Origin: Serratia fonticola
GTDB lineage: Bacteria > Pseudomonadota > Gammaproteobacteria > Enterobacterales > Enterobacteriaceae
Direction: 5' to 3'
Assembly (NCBI RefSeq): GCF_001006005.1
Contig: NZ_CP011254.1
Coordinates: 5,828,001-5,892,000, forward strand
DNA: 64,000 nucleotides
In this document: positions 56,449 to 64,000 of the stretch, one piece after another
How positions within the stretch are numbered: the stretch's first letter is position 1
Layout of the letters: the number at the start of each line of letters is the position of its first letter
The notes under the pieces: generated by a model
Seen by the model: the letters and a program-made list of their open reading frames with translations, nothing else
Databases searched by the model: none
What the model was told of the DNA's origin: nothing
Translations under genes and position numbers: made by a program

Positions 56449-56987
56449 CGACATAAAAAGGCACTTAGCGGTGCCAAATAATCCGCAGTGACGGTTCCAA
56501 TAAAGGGGCAATGAGTTGAGAACGACCTTGACGAACTAGCCCCTACCCATCCTGGCAAAAACTTAAGCTCCCTGCCAAATACCATACTCACTTAAATACC
56601 CCCCCCCTTTTAAGCTGGAGTTTCAAATAAAACATTTGTTTTAAATATACTTGAAACAAAAATCATTGATGTGATTTAAAATTTACAAGAAAGATCCTGT
56701 ATTAACACCAAAAAGTAGACAAGGGGAATATTGTAAGTAGAATGCGCATTTTGTTATACGCAGATAAAGCGTATGAATTGTTATGCGCAGTTAATAACCG
56801 CTGCAAATAGCCGCATGGCAAATATAGCACCTTGAGTTAATAAAATAATAGCATATATCTCCTGCACAATTTTGAGGGTGCTCCCTCATGGTTGACAGAA
56901 ATAAAGTTGGCTGCAAAGCCTTTCCCCACCAACTCGTCTATCAATATTGATAGCCTTTGCATCTCAAATATTATAGGAAGTAATATT
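56449..56987. other. A+T-rich gap before tpsA
   Basis: 539 bases without a supported gene. A GGCAC/GTGCC hairpin at 56460-56475 may end smrB. A run of nine C residues lies at 56599-56607. The rest is distinctly A+T-rich, with TTATACGC-type stretches, and must include the tpsA promoter; no clear box was identified. Confidence 0.6.
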
Positions 56988-59003
56988 ATGACCCTAAAAA
57001 ACAAACAGAAGCCGTTTTTTGCCAAACTTTCGCCAATTTGTTTCTTTAGCCTGCTGGCCTTACAGGGAGTAACCGTTGCCCAAGCCGCTATCGTCTCCGC
57101 CCCTGGTGGCCCATCGCTCGGAGCCAGCTCCATCAAAGGCGGTACGGTCATCGACATTAATAAGCCCGGCAGAGGGGGCGTTTCTCACAATATCTATAAC
57201 CAGTTTGACGTAGACCGTGGTGGAGTGGTGCTAAATAACAGCGCACAAAATTCAACGACCCAAGTGGCGGGTGCCATTAACGGCAACAAGAATATGGCCA
57301 AAGGTGCCGCTAACGTTATCCTCAATGAAGTCAACTCCGCTAAAGCCAGCCAACTCAACGGTATGATTGAGGTAGCAGGCCAGAATGCACAGGTTATTAT
57401 TGCCAACCCATCGGGGATTACCTGTAACGGCTGCGGTTTCATCAACGCCAATCGTGCAACCTTGACCACGGGCAAGGCCACGGTGGCTAATGGCCGCGTC
57501 CTCGATTACGTTGTCAACAAAGGTAAAATTACCATTACTGGCGATGGCTTGCAGAGTTCCAGCGCCAACTATACCGATTTAATTGCCCACACCGTTGCCA
57601 TTAACGCCGACGTGCAGGCTCAGGATCTACGGGTCACTTATGGCCAAAACCGCGTTAATAGCGACAACACCAAAGCCACCCTGCTCTCTGCCGCTCGTCA
57701 GTCTGGCATAGGTCTTGACGTTTCCAACCTGGGCGGCATGTACGCCAACAAAATTACGCTGATCGGTACCGGGAATGGCGTGGGTGTGAACAACGCTGGC
57801 ACCCTCGCCGCTTCTGTTGGTGATGTGGTCATGAACATGAATGGTTCACTCACCAATAAGGGGACTATTTCTGCCCAAAAAGATATCAGGGTGGTATTAA
57901 CCCCAAGTAACAACAGCACATACGTAATAAACAGCCCGGGTGGTTATCTTGAAGCTGGCAATGATATTGACATTAAAAGCTCTTACGTGAAAAACATCAG
58001 GGGGACCATGGTGGCCGATGGCAATATCAACATCGACAGTTCCGCAGCCTTATCTTCAAATGTAGGGGTCGATAATGATAATGGTGAACTTAGCGCAGGA
58101 AAGGGTATCACTATTAGCACCAAAGGCTCCTCAATCAAGAACAGCAGCGGTATCATCAGTGCCGTGGACGATGTCACCCTGGATGCCAAGTATGGTGTGA
58201 ATAACTACGTGGGGAGAATTGTATCAGATGCCGGTGGCGTGACGATTAATACCGCTAACACCCTCTTCAACGACAGGGGGATTATTGAGGCCAACTGCTG
58301 CGTGACTCTGAATGCCTACAAGATGAGCAGTCAATACGGTCTCGTCCAGACCAGGGATGATGTGATTATTAACGTATCCTCTGAGCTGAATAACACCCAG
58401 GGTGAAATTCTGGCAGAAGGCAACATCGCTATAAAAGCGTCAGAGATTAAAAACAACTCAGGTAAAATCATGGCTCAAGAAGCCTTGAATATCGAAGCCG
58501 CCCGTCTGGTTAATAGTGCTTATAACAATCCGCTCCAAGAATACGGAGTATTCAGCGGTGGTGACATGAATCTAAACTTAAGCTCCTCACTCAATAATGA
58601 GTATGGTGTCATCGCTTCTCATGGTGATATCACCATTACCTCTAACTACCTCATAGCCAATAAGCATGGGCATATTCGGAGCGATAAAAACATCACGCTG
58701 AGTGCGGCCAGCATTGGCAATCACAATGGCAATATGATTGCTGCCGAAAATCTGGTGGTTAATGCCTCACGTTTAGATAATGGCTCATCGGCCAGCACCG
58801 CTGGAAACATTGAGGCCGGTGATACTTTAGAGATCAACATGAAGCGCGGCCCGCTTTCCGGTGGTCAGCAGGTCGATGGCAGCTTCTATAATCAAGGGAC
58901 CTTGGCTGGCAAAAACAAGATCAAGGTCAGTACTGATGGGAAATTCAGTAATTACGGCAAACTGATCTCAGACAATACTGTAGAAATCCATAGCAAGCGC
59001 TAA
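56988..59003 (+). CDS. Short TpsA-type hemagglutinin/adhesin exoprotein
   Basis: Two-partner secretion passenger, 671 residues, far shorter than usual FHA/CdiA-like proteins. A signal peptide (cleavage after VAQA, residue 33) is followed by the TPS domain (about 34-260) with NPSGI (140-144) and CNGCGFIN (146-153), then a beta-helix made of short repeats (NSSGIISA, NNSGKIMAQ, NEYGVIASHG) to the end. No pretoxin motif, toxin tip or immunity gene is visible. It ends with a natural stop after GKLISDNTVEIHSKR. The ATG at 56988 follows AGGAAG. Probably an adhesin or matrix factor. Confidence 0.85.
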   Translation: MTLKNKQKPFFAKLSPICFFSLLALQGVTVAQAAIVSAPGGPSLGASSIKGGTVIDINKPGRGGVSHNIYNQFDVDRGGVVLNNSAQNSTTQVAGAINGNKNMAKGAANVILNEVNSAKASQLNGMIEVAGQNAQVIIANPSGITCNGCGFINANRATLTTGKATVANGRVLDYVVNKGKITITGDGLQSSSANYTDLIAHTVAINADVQAQDLRVTYGQNRVNSDNTKATLLSAARQSGIGLDVSNLGGMYANKITLIGTGNGVGVNNAGTLAASVGDVVMNMNGSLTNKGTISAQKDIRVVLTPSNNSTYVINSPGGYLEAGNDIDIKSSYVKNIRGTMVADGNINIDSSAALSSNVGVDNDNGELSAGKGITISTKGSSIKNSSGIISAVDDVTLDAKYGVNNYVGRIVSDAGGVTINTANTLFNDRGIIEANCCVTLNAYKMSSQYGLVQTRDDVIINVSSELNNTQGEILAEGNIAIKASEIKNNSGKIMAQEALNIEAARLVNSAYNNPLQEYGVFSGGDMNLNLSSSLNNEYGVIASHGDITITSNYLIANKHGHIRSDKNITLSAASIGNHNGNMIAAENLVVNASRLDNGSSASTAGNIEAGDTLEINMKRGPLSGGQQVDGSFYNQGTLAGKNKIKVSTDGKFSNYGKLISDNTVEIHSKR

Positions 59004-59062
59004 TCCAGTGCTCATGCTGAACCCCTATCACATCTATTAGCATCGCGAGATAGGTAATAACA

Positions 59063-59095
59063 AGCTGATAGCCATGTTAACAATGGCCATCAGCT
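59063..59095 (+). terminator. Intrinsic terminator between tpsA and tpsB
   Basis: A 13-bp stem with one mismatch (59063-59075 with 59083-59095) is followed by GTTTTTCTTTTTTT. This is a strong terminator form inside what would be an operon, so tpsB may be read by partial read-through or from its own promoter. Confidence 0.85.
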
Positions 59096-59165
59096 GTTTT
59101 TCTTTTTTTACCTATATCCGCACCGCGTCTGATTTAAGAAAAATCATATTAATAAGGAAGTTAAC

Positions 59166-60827
59166 ATGCGTTTTCGCTCTCCCAATGCTTGGCTATTGCT
59201 TATTCTCACTCCACTGGTTCAGGCAGCTGAAAATGGCCAATTTATTGAGCAGCAAATGAGCCACCAGCAGGAACAGGAAAAAGCACGCTACAACCAATTG
59301 GAAACCGTAGGTAAAGACGTTCGCTCCTCTGACAACGGTGGTCTAAGTACCCGCATTGATTTTCCTGAAGAACAACCCTGCTTCACCCTACAACGGGTTG
59401 AACTGAACAAAGACGACAAGATCCCCCATTGGATACCCTTGCGCAAACTGACAGAACAGGCGCAGGGGCGTTGCCTTGGGATCCAAGGGGTGAAAGCGCT
59501 CGCAACCGCCATACAAAATAACCTGATTGGGCATGGCTATATCACTACCAGGGTAATGATCCCTCAGCAAAACCTGGCAGAGGGGCTTCTCACTCTGGAT
59601 ATCCTGCCCGGCACCATTGGCAACGTCAGGCTAACGGACGACAGCGATAAGTACGTCAACTTGCATACCACCTTCCCTGGCAGCCAAGGGGATCTGCTGG
59701 ATCTGCGCGCTATTGAGCAGGGGTTGGAAAACATGCAGCGCATTCCTGATGTCGTTGCCAATATTTCACTCCACCCAGGCAGTAAGCCGGGTGAATCCAA
59801 CCTGGAAATAACCCGTGAACAACCCTCATTCTGGCGTTTAGGCGGTTGGCTGGATGATTCAGGCAGTAAACAAACTGGCCGCTATCAAAGCGGCCTGGCT
59901 TTATATATTGATAACCCGACCTCGATGAACGATCTGTTCTACGTTTCTGCTGGTCGTGACTTGCAGTTCCAATCGAGCCGTCATTCTAATAACGGCTCGT
60001 TGTACTACTCGGTGCCCTACGGCTTCTGGTCATTGGATTTATACGCCAGCCGCAGCGAATATGTACAAAATATCCATGGCATCTATACCGACTTTTCCTA
60101 CCGCGGCAAGTATCGCAACCTTAGCTTAAAAGTGAATCGCCTGTTGTATCGCAACGCGAGCCAAAAAAACACGCTCAGCTTTCAAGTCCTCAAGCGTAAC
60201 TCGCATTTTTACCTGAACGATACGGAACTGCAGTTGCAAAAGCGTAATATGGCCAACTGGAGCGTTGAGCTCAATCACCGCCACTACATCGGCCAGTCCA
60301 TTGTCGATGCCATGTTGAGCTATCAGCGTGATACCGCCTGGTTTGGTGCCGAAAGACCGGTGGACAGCGCTCCGTCAAGCCGTATCGTCAACCTGGATAT
60401 CAGCACCTATACGCCATTTACGGTACAAGATCTCTCAATGAGTTATCAATCCCGCTTTCGCCAGCAATATAGTCCGGACCGCCTGACCACTCAGGATCAA
60501 TTCAGTATCGGTAACCGCTGGACCGTACGTGGTTTTGACGGTGAAATGAATATGATGGCCAATAAGGGCTACTACCTGCGCAATGACCTGAACCTGAACC
60601 TGCCAAAATTGGGGCAGCAATTATACTTGGGTATGGATTATGGCCGGGTGAAAGGTGACGGTAGTAACGACTTTGCCGATGGTCACTTGCTTGGTAGCGT
60701 TGCCGGTATTCGCGGGAGGGTAAAAGCGGTCGGTTATGACGCCTTCGTTGGGGTGCCGCTGTCCAAGCCCGATAATTTCGCCACCAGCCCGGTCAACCTC
60801 GGCTTTACGTTGCAATGGCAATTTTGA
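59166..60827 (+). CDS. TpsB-type outer membrane transporter (ShlB/FhaC family)
   Basis: Omp85-superfamily pore that secretes the TpsA partner. 553 residues: signal peptide (to about residue 20), a plug-helix region rich in Gln/Glu, POTRA domains (about 65-220; CFTLQRVELNKDD, GHGYITTRVMIPQQNLAEGLL) and a 16-stranded barrel. The conserved VRGF motif is in NRWTVRGFDGEMN and LYLGMDYGRVKG is the lid-side motif. The ATG at 59166 follows AAGGAAG. Located 162 bases after tpsA. Confidence 0.9.
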   Translation: MRFRSPNAWLLLILTPLVQAAENGQFIEQQMSHQQEQEKARYNQLETVGKDVRSSDNGGLSTRIDFPEEQPCFTLQRVELNKDDKIPHWIPLRKLTEQAQGRCLGIQGVKALATAIQNNLIGHGYITTRVMIPQQNLAEGLLTLDILPGTIGNVRLTDDSDKYVNLHTTFPGSQGDLLDLRAIEQGLENMQRIPDVVANISLHPGSKPGESNLEITREQPSFWRLGGWLDDSGSKQTGRYQSGLALYIDNPTSMNDLFYVSAGRDLQFQSSRHSNNGSLYYSVPYGFWSLDLYASRSEYVQNIHGIYTDFSYRGKYRNLSLKVNRLLYRNASQKNTLSFQVLKRNSHFYLNDTELQLQKRNMANWSVELNHRHYIGQSIVDAMLSYQRDTAWFGAERPVDSAPSSRIVNLDISTYTPFTVQDLSMSYQSRFRQQYSPDRLTTQDQFSIGNRWTVRGFDGEMNMMANKGYYLRNDLNLNLPKLGQQLYLGMDYGRVKGDGSNDFADGHLLGSVAGIRGRVKAVGYDAFVGVPLSKPDNFATSPVNLGFTLQWQF

Positions 60828-60840
60828 TGGCGTTAATGAC

Positions 60841-60867
60841 AAAGGGCGATGTTTATCATCGCCCTTT
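60841..60867. terminator. Hairpin between tpsB and sixA
   Basis: AAAGGGCGATG (60841-60851) and CATCGCCCTTT (60857-60867) form an 11-bp stem between convergent genes. Tails are only weakly U-rich in either direction. Confidence 0.65.
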
Positions 60868-60883
60868 GAGGGTGGGAACCAGC

Positions 60884-61366
60884 TTAGACTTTGGCCATCA
60901 CCTGTGACGGGCCAACCTGCCATTCAAACTTGCCAATGCTGCCATCCTCGGACAGCTCGACATTAGCGATGGCGGAGGTAGCAAACATTGGCGGGCATTC
61001 CCCAGGGCACAGCTCGGCCACCAGATAACCCACCAGCGGTAGATGGGAAACCACCAGCACCGCACCGATGCCCTCTTTCGCCAGCGCCTGCAGATAGCAG
61101 CTCACCAGCCCAGCATCGCCCCCTGGAGTCAACTCCGGCAGCACTTCTTCACCTTCCGGCAGCGTTAACGCTTCGCGTACCGTTTCCAGCGTCTGCTCGG
61201 CCCGCAAATAGGGGCTGACCAGCACTCGTTCAATATCCACAGACTTGGTATTCAACCAGGCCGCCATCTGACGTGACTCATCACGGCCACAAACGGTAAG
61301 AGGTCTTACCGCATCGCTGGCTGCATCGAGTGCCGCCTCTCCGTGACGCATAATCAAAACTTGCAT
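60884..61366 (-). CDS. sixA: SixA phosphohistidine phosphatase
   Basis: Histidine phosphatase of 160 residues that removes phosphate from histidine phosphotransfer domains such as ArcB and the nitrogen PTS protein NPr. The RHG motif with His8 (MQVLIMRHGEAAL) and the second motif VLVVSHLPLVGYLVAE are intact. The ATG at 61366 is chosen because the longer open frame to 61495 has no family support. Normally between smrB and fadJ, as here. Confidence 0.94.
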   Translation of the reverse strand: MQVLIMRHGEAALDAASDAVRPLTVCGRDESRQMAAWLNTKSVDIERVLVSPYLRAEQTLETVREALTLPEGEEVLPELTPGGDAGLVSCYLQALAKEGIGAVLVVSHLPLVGYLVAELCPGECPPMFATSAIANVELSEDGSIGKFEWQVGPSQVMAKV

Positions 61367-61772
61367 ATTGCACCGCTGTTGTTGACAAAATAACGCTATA
61401 CAGAAACGCCGAGCGTGCTGTATCGCCGAGTTGCACTCAAGAACACAGGCCTGCTTCAAACGATAACGCGCCGTCTCTCTATGGCGGCCGGGCATTTTGC
61501 CTGAAAGTTCGCGTAAAGAAAACGCTGTTTTTTACAACATTTGCGCCCTTACACAAATTCATCGCTGACATAACAACCAATTCAACGGGTTAAATTTTAA
61601 CCTTGTTGCTATGAAATTTTTGGTAGCGCTGAGTGAGCCACCCACCAAAACGCTACGTTACCCCTCCACAATCTCCCTGTACAGCATCCGGGATTGCCCT
61701 AATTGCAAGGAGTGATGGCGATCACAATGCGGCCCTGATCAAACTGTAGCGCAAACCGGGCCGCTATGCTGG
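61367..61772. other. Gap between sixA and fadJ
   Basis: 406 bases without a supported gene. It includes a CRP-like palindrome (61711-61726), a GCGGCCC/GGGCCGC long-loop hairpin (61729-61764) that may follow fadJ, and the A+T-rich region from which sixA must be transcribed. Confidence 0.6.
61711..61726. promoter_or_regulatory. CRP-like site
   Basis: AGTGATGGCGATCACA matches the TGTGA-N6-TCACA consensus with one mismatch in the first arm. It lies 46 bases after the fadJ stop and 345 bases before the sixA start, far from a usual activation position. Confidence 0.45.
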
Positions 61773-63941
61773 TTAACTGCCTTGCGGATAGAAGCGTTCC
61801 CCCTGCTCAGCCATGCGCTGCAGGCGTTCACAAGGAGCAAAATATTCACCGTATTGCTGTTGCAGATAGCGCAGGGTTTTTACCACCTTCTCTGCGCCCA
61901 GCTCATCCATATAGCGGAACGGGCCACCAAGGAACGGCGGGAAACCAATGCCAAACACCGCACCGATATCACCGTCACGTGCGCTGCGGATCACGCCCTC
62001 ATCCAGGCAACGCGCCGCCTCGTTGAGCATCATCATCACGCAGCGTTGGGCGATCACCGCATGTTGAATATGCGCCTTGGCGGTGATACCCAGCAGCGGA
62101 TAGATGCTGCTGTCTGCGCTCTTGCGTTTCTGGCGTGACCTGCTGCCCTCGGCTGGATACAGATAAAAACCACGGCCATTCTTGCGCCCTTTGCGGCCGT
62201 CTTTCAGCACTGCGTCGAACGCCGCCGGAGCGGCAAAGCGTGGCCCCAGTTCCGCCGTCAGGATCGGGATAATCTTGGTGCCGACGTCGATACCCACTTC
62301 ATCCAACAGCATGATGGGGCCCACCGGGAAACCAAAATCGACCAAAGCCTTATCCACCGATTCGATCGGCTCACCTTCCAGCAGACAGCGCGCCGCCTCA
62401 TTAATATAAGGGGCGAGAATACGGTTGACGTAAAAACCGGCGCGATCGGCGACCACTATCGCCGTTTTACCCTGCTTGTGGGCCAGAGCAACGGTGGTGG
62501 CAATGGTTTGTTCGCTGGTAGTGGCATGCGGGATCACTTCCACCAACGGCATTTTATCCACCGGGCTAAAGTAGTGCAGACCAATAACCTGCTGCGGCCT
62601 GGCTGCCTGCGCCGCGATTTGGCCGATCGGCAATGATGAGGTGTTGGAGGCGAATACGGTATGCGGCGCGGCATACTGTTCAATATCGGCCACCATCTGT
62701 TGCTTGAGCGCGATATCTTCAAATACCGCCTCCACCACGATGTCCACCCGCTCAAAACCGCTGTAATCGGTGCTACCTGAAATCAGCATCATCTGTTTCT
62801 GACGCTCTGCCGGACGCATGCGTTTGCTACGTACCCGCTTGCCCAACAGATCCCAGGTGTATTTCAACGCATGGTTGATACCCTGCTCATTCACATCTTT
62901 AATGCGCACCGGTAGCCCACCACGGGTCGCCGTGACGCAGGCGATACCGCCGCCCATCAAACCACCGCCAAGTACGCCGACTCGCTGTAATACATGGGGC
63001 TGAGCATCACCGCCACGCTCTTTTTTCAACGCCGTAGAGGCAAAGAACAGGCTGCGTAATGCGGCAGACTGTGGCGACATTGCCAGTTCACCGAAGGCGC
63101 GGGCCTCCGCTTCATAGCCGCTGGCACTGCCCTGATCCAGACCGGTGCGCACCACCTGAATAATACGTTCCGCTGCCGGGTAGTTACCGTGGGTTTTCTC
63201 CAGGGTCTTCTTACGCACGATGCTGAACAGCAGGCTTCTGCCCAACGGACCGTTGAGCAGGCGTTCCTGCCACGGTAGCGCACGGCGTGATTTCCACCCC
63301 TGTTTTACACGCTCAATAGCGGTTTGCAGCAGAATGGATTGCGGTACGGCCTCGTCCACCAGGCCCATACGCAGCGCCTGACGCGCGCGAACGTGTCTGC
63401 CCGTCAGCATCATATCCAACGCTTTGCTGGCACCAATCAGGCGAGGTAAGCGCTGAGTACCACCAGAGCCAGGCAACAAGCCTAACTGGACTTCCGGCAG
63501 GCCGAGCGCCGTTTTGTCATCCAGCGAGCAGACGCGGCTATGGCAGGCCAGTGCCAACTCCAGCCCGCCCCCAAGGCAAGCACCGTGAATGGCGGCAACC
63601 ACCGGCACTGGGAACGCGGCAATCTGTGCCAGCGTGCTCTGCCCCTTCTGCGCCAGCGTCTGTGCCTCTTGAGCCGTATGGCACGCGGCAATCATGGTGA
63701 TATCTGCACCGGCAATAAAGGAATCTGGCTTGCCGGACAGGATCACCAAGCCTTCCAGGGTGGCAAGCTGCTGTGCTTTGATTAGCACGTCGTTGATCTG
63801 ATCAACAAACTCCGCCTTCAGCGTATTGACCTTCTCCCCCGGCACATCGATGATGATCACACCAATATTGTCCGGGCGTAAGGTCAGATGAAATGCCGAA
63901 GGCTTGGCACGCTGTTCGTGCAATGCGTTCTCGAAACTCAT
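61773..63941 (-). CDS. fadJ: FadJ multifunctional fatty acid oxidation complex alpha subunit
   Basis: Enoyl-CoA hydratase/3-hydroxyacyl-CoA dehydrogenase/epimerase of the anaerobic beta-oxidation complex, 722 residues. The crotonase half (about 1-190) holds [15 protein letters not shown] and [15 protein letters not shown]; the NAD-binding half begins [18 protein letters not shown], with [19 protein letters not shown] carrying the catalytic histidine and [20 protein letters not shown] downstream. The ATG overlaps the fadI stop by 4 bases. Confidence 0.97.
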   Translation of the reverse strand: MSFENALHEQRAKPSAFHLTLRPDNIGVIIIDVPGEKVNTLKAEFVDQINDVLIKAQQLATLEGLVILSGKPDSFIAGADITMIAACHTAQEAQTLAQKGQSTLAQIAAFPVPVVAAIHGACLGGGLELALACHSRVCSLDDKTALGLPEVQLGLLPGSGGTQRLPRLIGASKALDMMLTGRHVRARQALRMGLVDEAVPQSILLQTAIERVKQGWKSRRALPWQERLLNGPLGRSLLFSIVRKKTLEKTHGNYPAAERIIQVVRTGLDQGSASGYEAEARAFGELAMSPQSAALRSLFFASTALKKERGGDAQPHVLQRVGVLGGGLMGGGIACVTATRGGLPVRIKDVNEQGINHALKYTWDLLGKRVRSKRMRPAERQKQMMLISGSTDYSGFERVDIVVEAVFEDIALKQQMVADIEQYAAPHTVFASNTSSLPIGQIAAQAARPQQVIGLHYFSPVDKMPLVEVIPHATTSEQTIATTVALAHKQGKTAIVVADRAGFYVNRILAPYINEAARCLLEGEPIESVDKALVDFGFPVGPIMLLDEVGIDVGTKIIPILTAELGPRFAAPAAFDAVLKDGRKGRKNGRGFYLYPAEGSRSRQKRKSADSSIYPLLGITAKAHIQHAVIAQRCVMMMLNEAARCLDEGVIRSARDGDIGAVFGIGFPPFLGGPFRYMDELGAEKVVKTLRYLQQQYGEYFAPCERLQRMAEQGERFYPQGS

Positions 63942-64000
63942 TTGTCCACCTCCACGATCATCGCCGCTCCCAAGCCCCCGGCCGCGCAGGCAGTGGCCAG
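63938..64000 (-). CDS. fadI: FadI 3-ketoacyl-CoA thiolase (partial, C-terminus)
   Basis: The last 20 codons, [20 protein letters not shown] and a TGA at 63938-63940, are the thiolase C-terminal motif with the active-site cysteine region ACAAGGLG. The gene continues beyond the right edge. It precedes fadJ with an ATGA overlap, the usual fadIJ operon. Confidence 0.93.
   Translation of the reverse strand: MATACAAGGLGAAMIVEVDK

Noticed and set aside
56988..60827. ShlA-type hemolysin or contact-dependent inhibition locus
   Set aside because: The exoprotein is only 671 residues and lacks pretoxin and toxin domains, there is no immunity gene, and the order is tpsA then tpsB.
1..64000. tRNA, rRNA, prophage, toxin-antitoxin or restriction genes
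   Set aside because: None could be recognised in either strand while reading through; short ones might still be missed without a dedicated search.

Overview
The window is a stretch of enterobacterial chromosome. Gene order and protein sequences point to a Serratia-like member of the Yersiniaceae; this is inferred from family resemblance, not from a database search. The backbone follows the familiar order his transport - ubiX - purF - cvpA - dedD - folC - accD - dedA - truA - usg - pdxB - flk - fabB - mnmC - yfcL - epmC - yfcA - mepA - aroC - prmB - smrB - sixA - fadJ - fadI, nearly all read from the minus strand. Compared with the order known in E. coli, extra blocks sit at four places: between pdxB and flk, between flk and fabB, between yfcA and mepA, and between smrB and sixA.

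Region by region: 1-12.1 kb is backbone metabolism (amino-acid uptake, ubiquinone prenyl-flavin, purines, folate, fatty-acid initiation, tRNA pseudouridine, vitamin B6). It is interrupted by a 720-bp repeat cluster with two ERIC elements and a 70-bp tandem repeat. 12.3-27.3 kb is the first accessory block: an orphan common-pilus subunit (ecpA), an AraC regulator with a DMT exporter, the tctDE/tctCBA tricarboxylate system, a CatB-like acetyltransferase, a MocR regulator with a second DMT exporter, and scsABCD. 27.4-40.8 kb holds flk, a MocR/rhodanese divergon, a YbiR-like transporter, apbE, an IS110-family element inside a REP-like repeat, and a cus-type copper/silver efflux operon. 41-42.8 kb carries an M-box magnesium riboswitch in front of a short MgtE and a predicted 26-residue membrane protein. 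42.8-48.2 kb returns to backbone. 48.4-52.5 kb is an isoaspartyl-peptide module (iadA, yjiG, yjiH, hypT) with an Asp/Glu racemase. 52.8-56.4 kb is backbone, 57-60.8 kb an A+T-rich two-partner secretion pair, and 60.9-64 kb is sixA and fadJI.

Several themes connect the genes. Copper and periplasmic redox handling is represented twice (scsABCD and the cus operon, the latter with a CusF domain fused to CusB plus a free CusF). Fatty-acid supply is covered by accD, fabB (with adjacent FabR and FadR sites) and fadJI. Nitrogen scavenging shows in a sigma-54/NtrC signature before the hisJ-like gene. The most informative non-coding signals are the IS110 noncoding end, where an internal near-copy of the joined element ends and a match to its own target are visible, and the M-box leader. 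No tRNA, rRNA, CRISPR array or prophage was seen.
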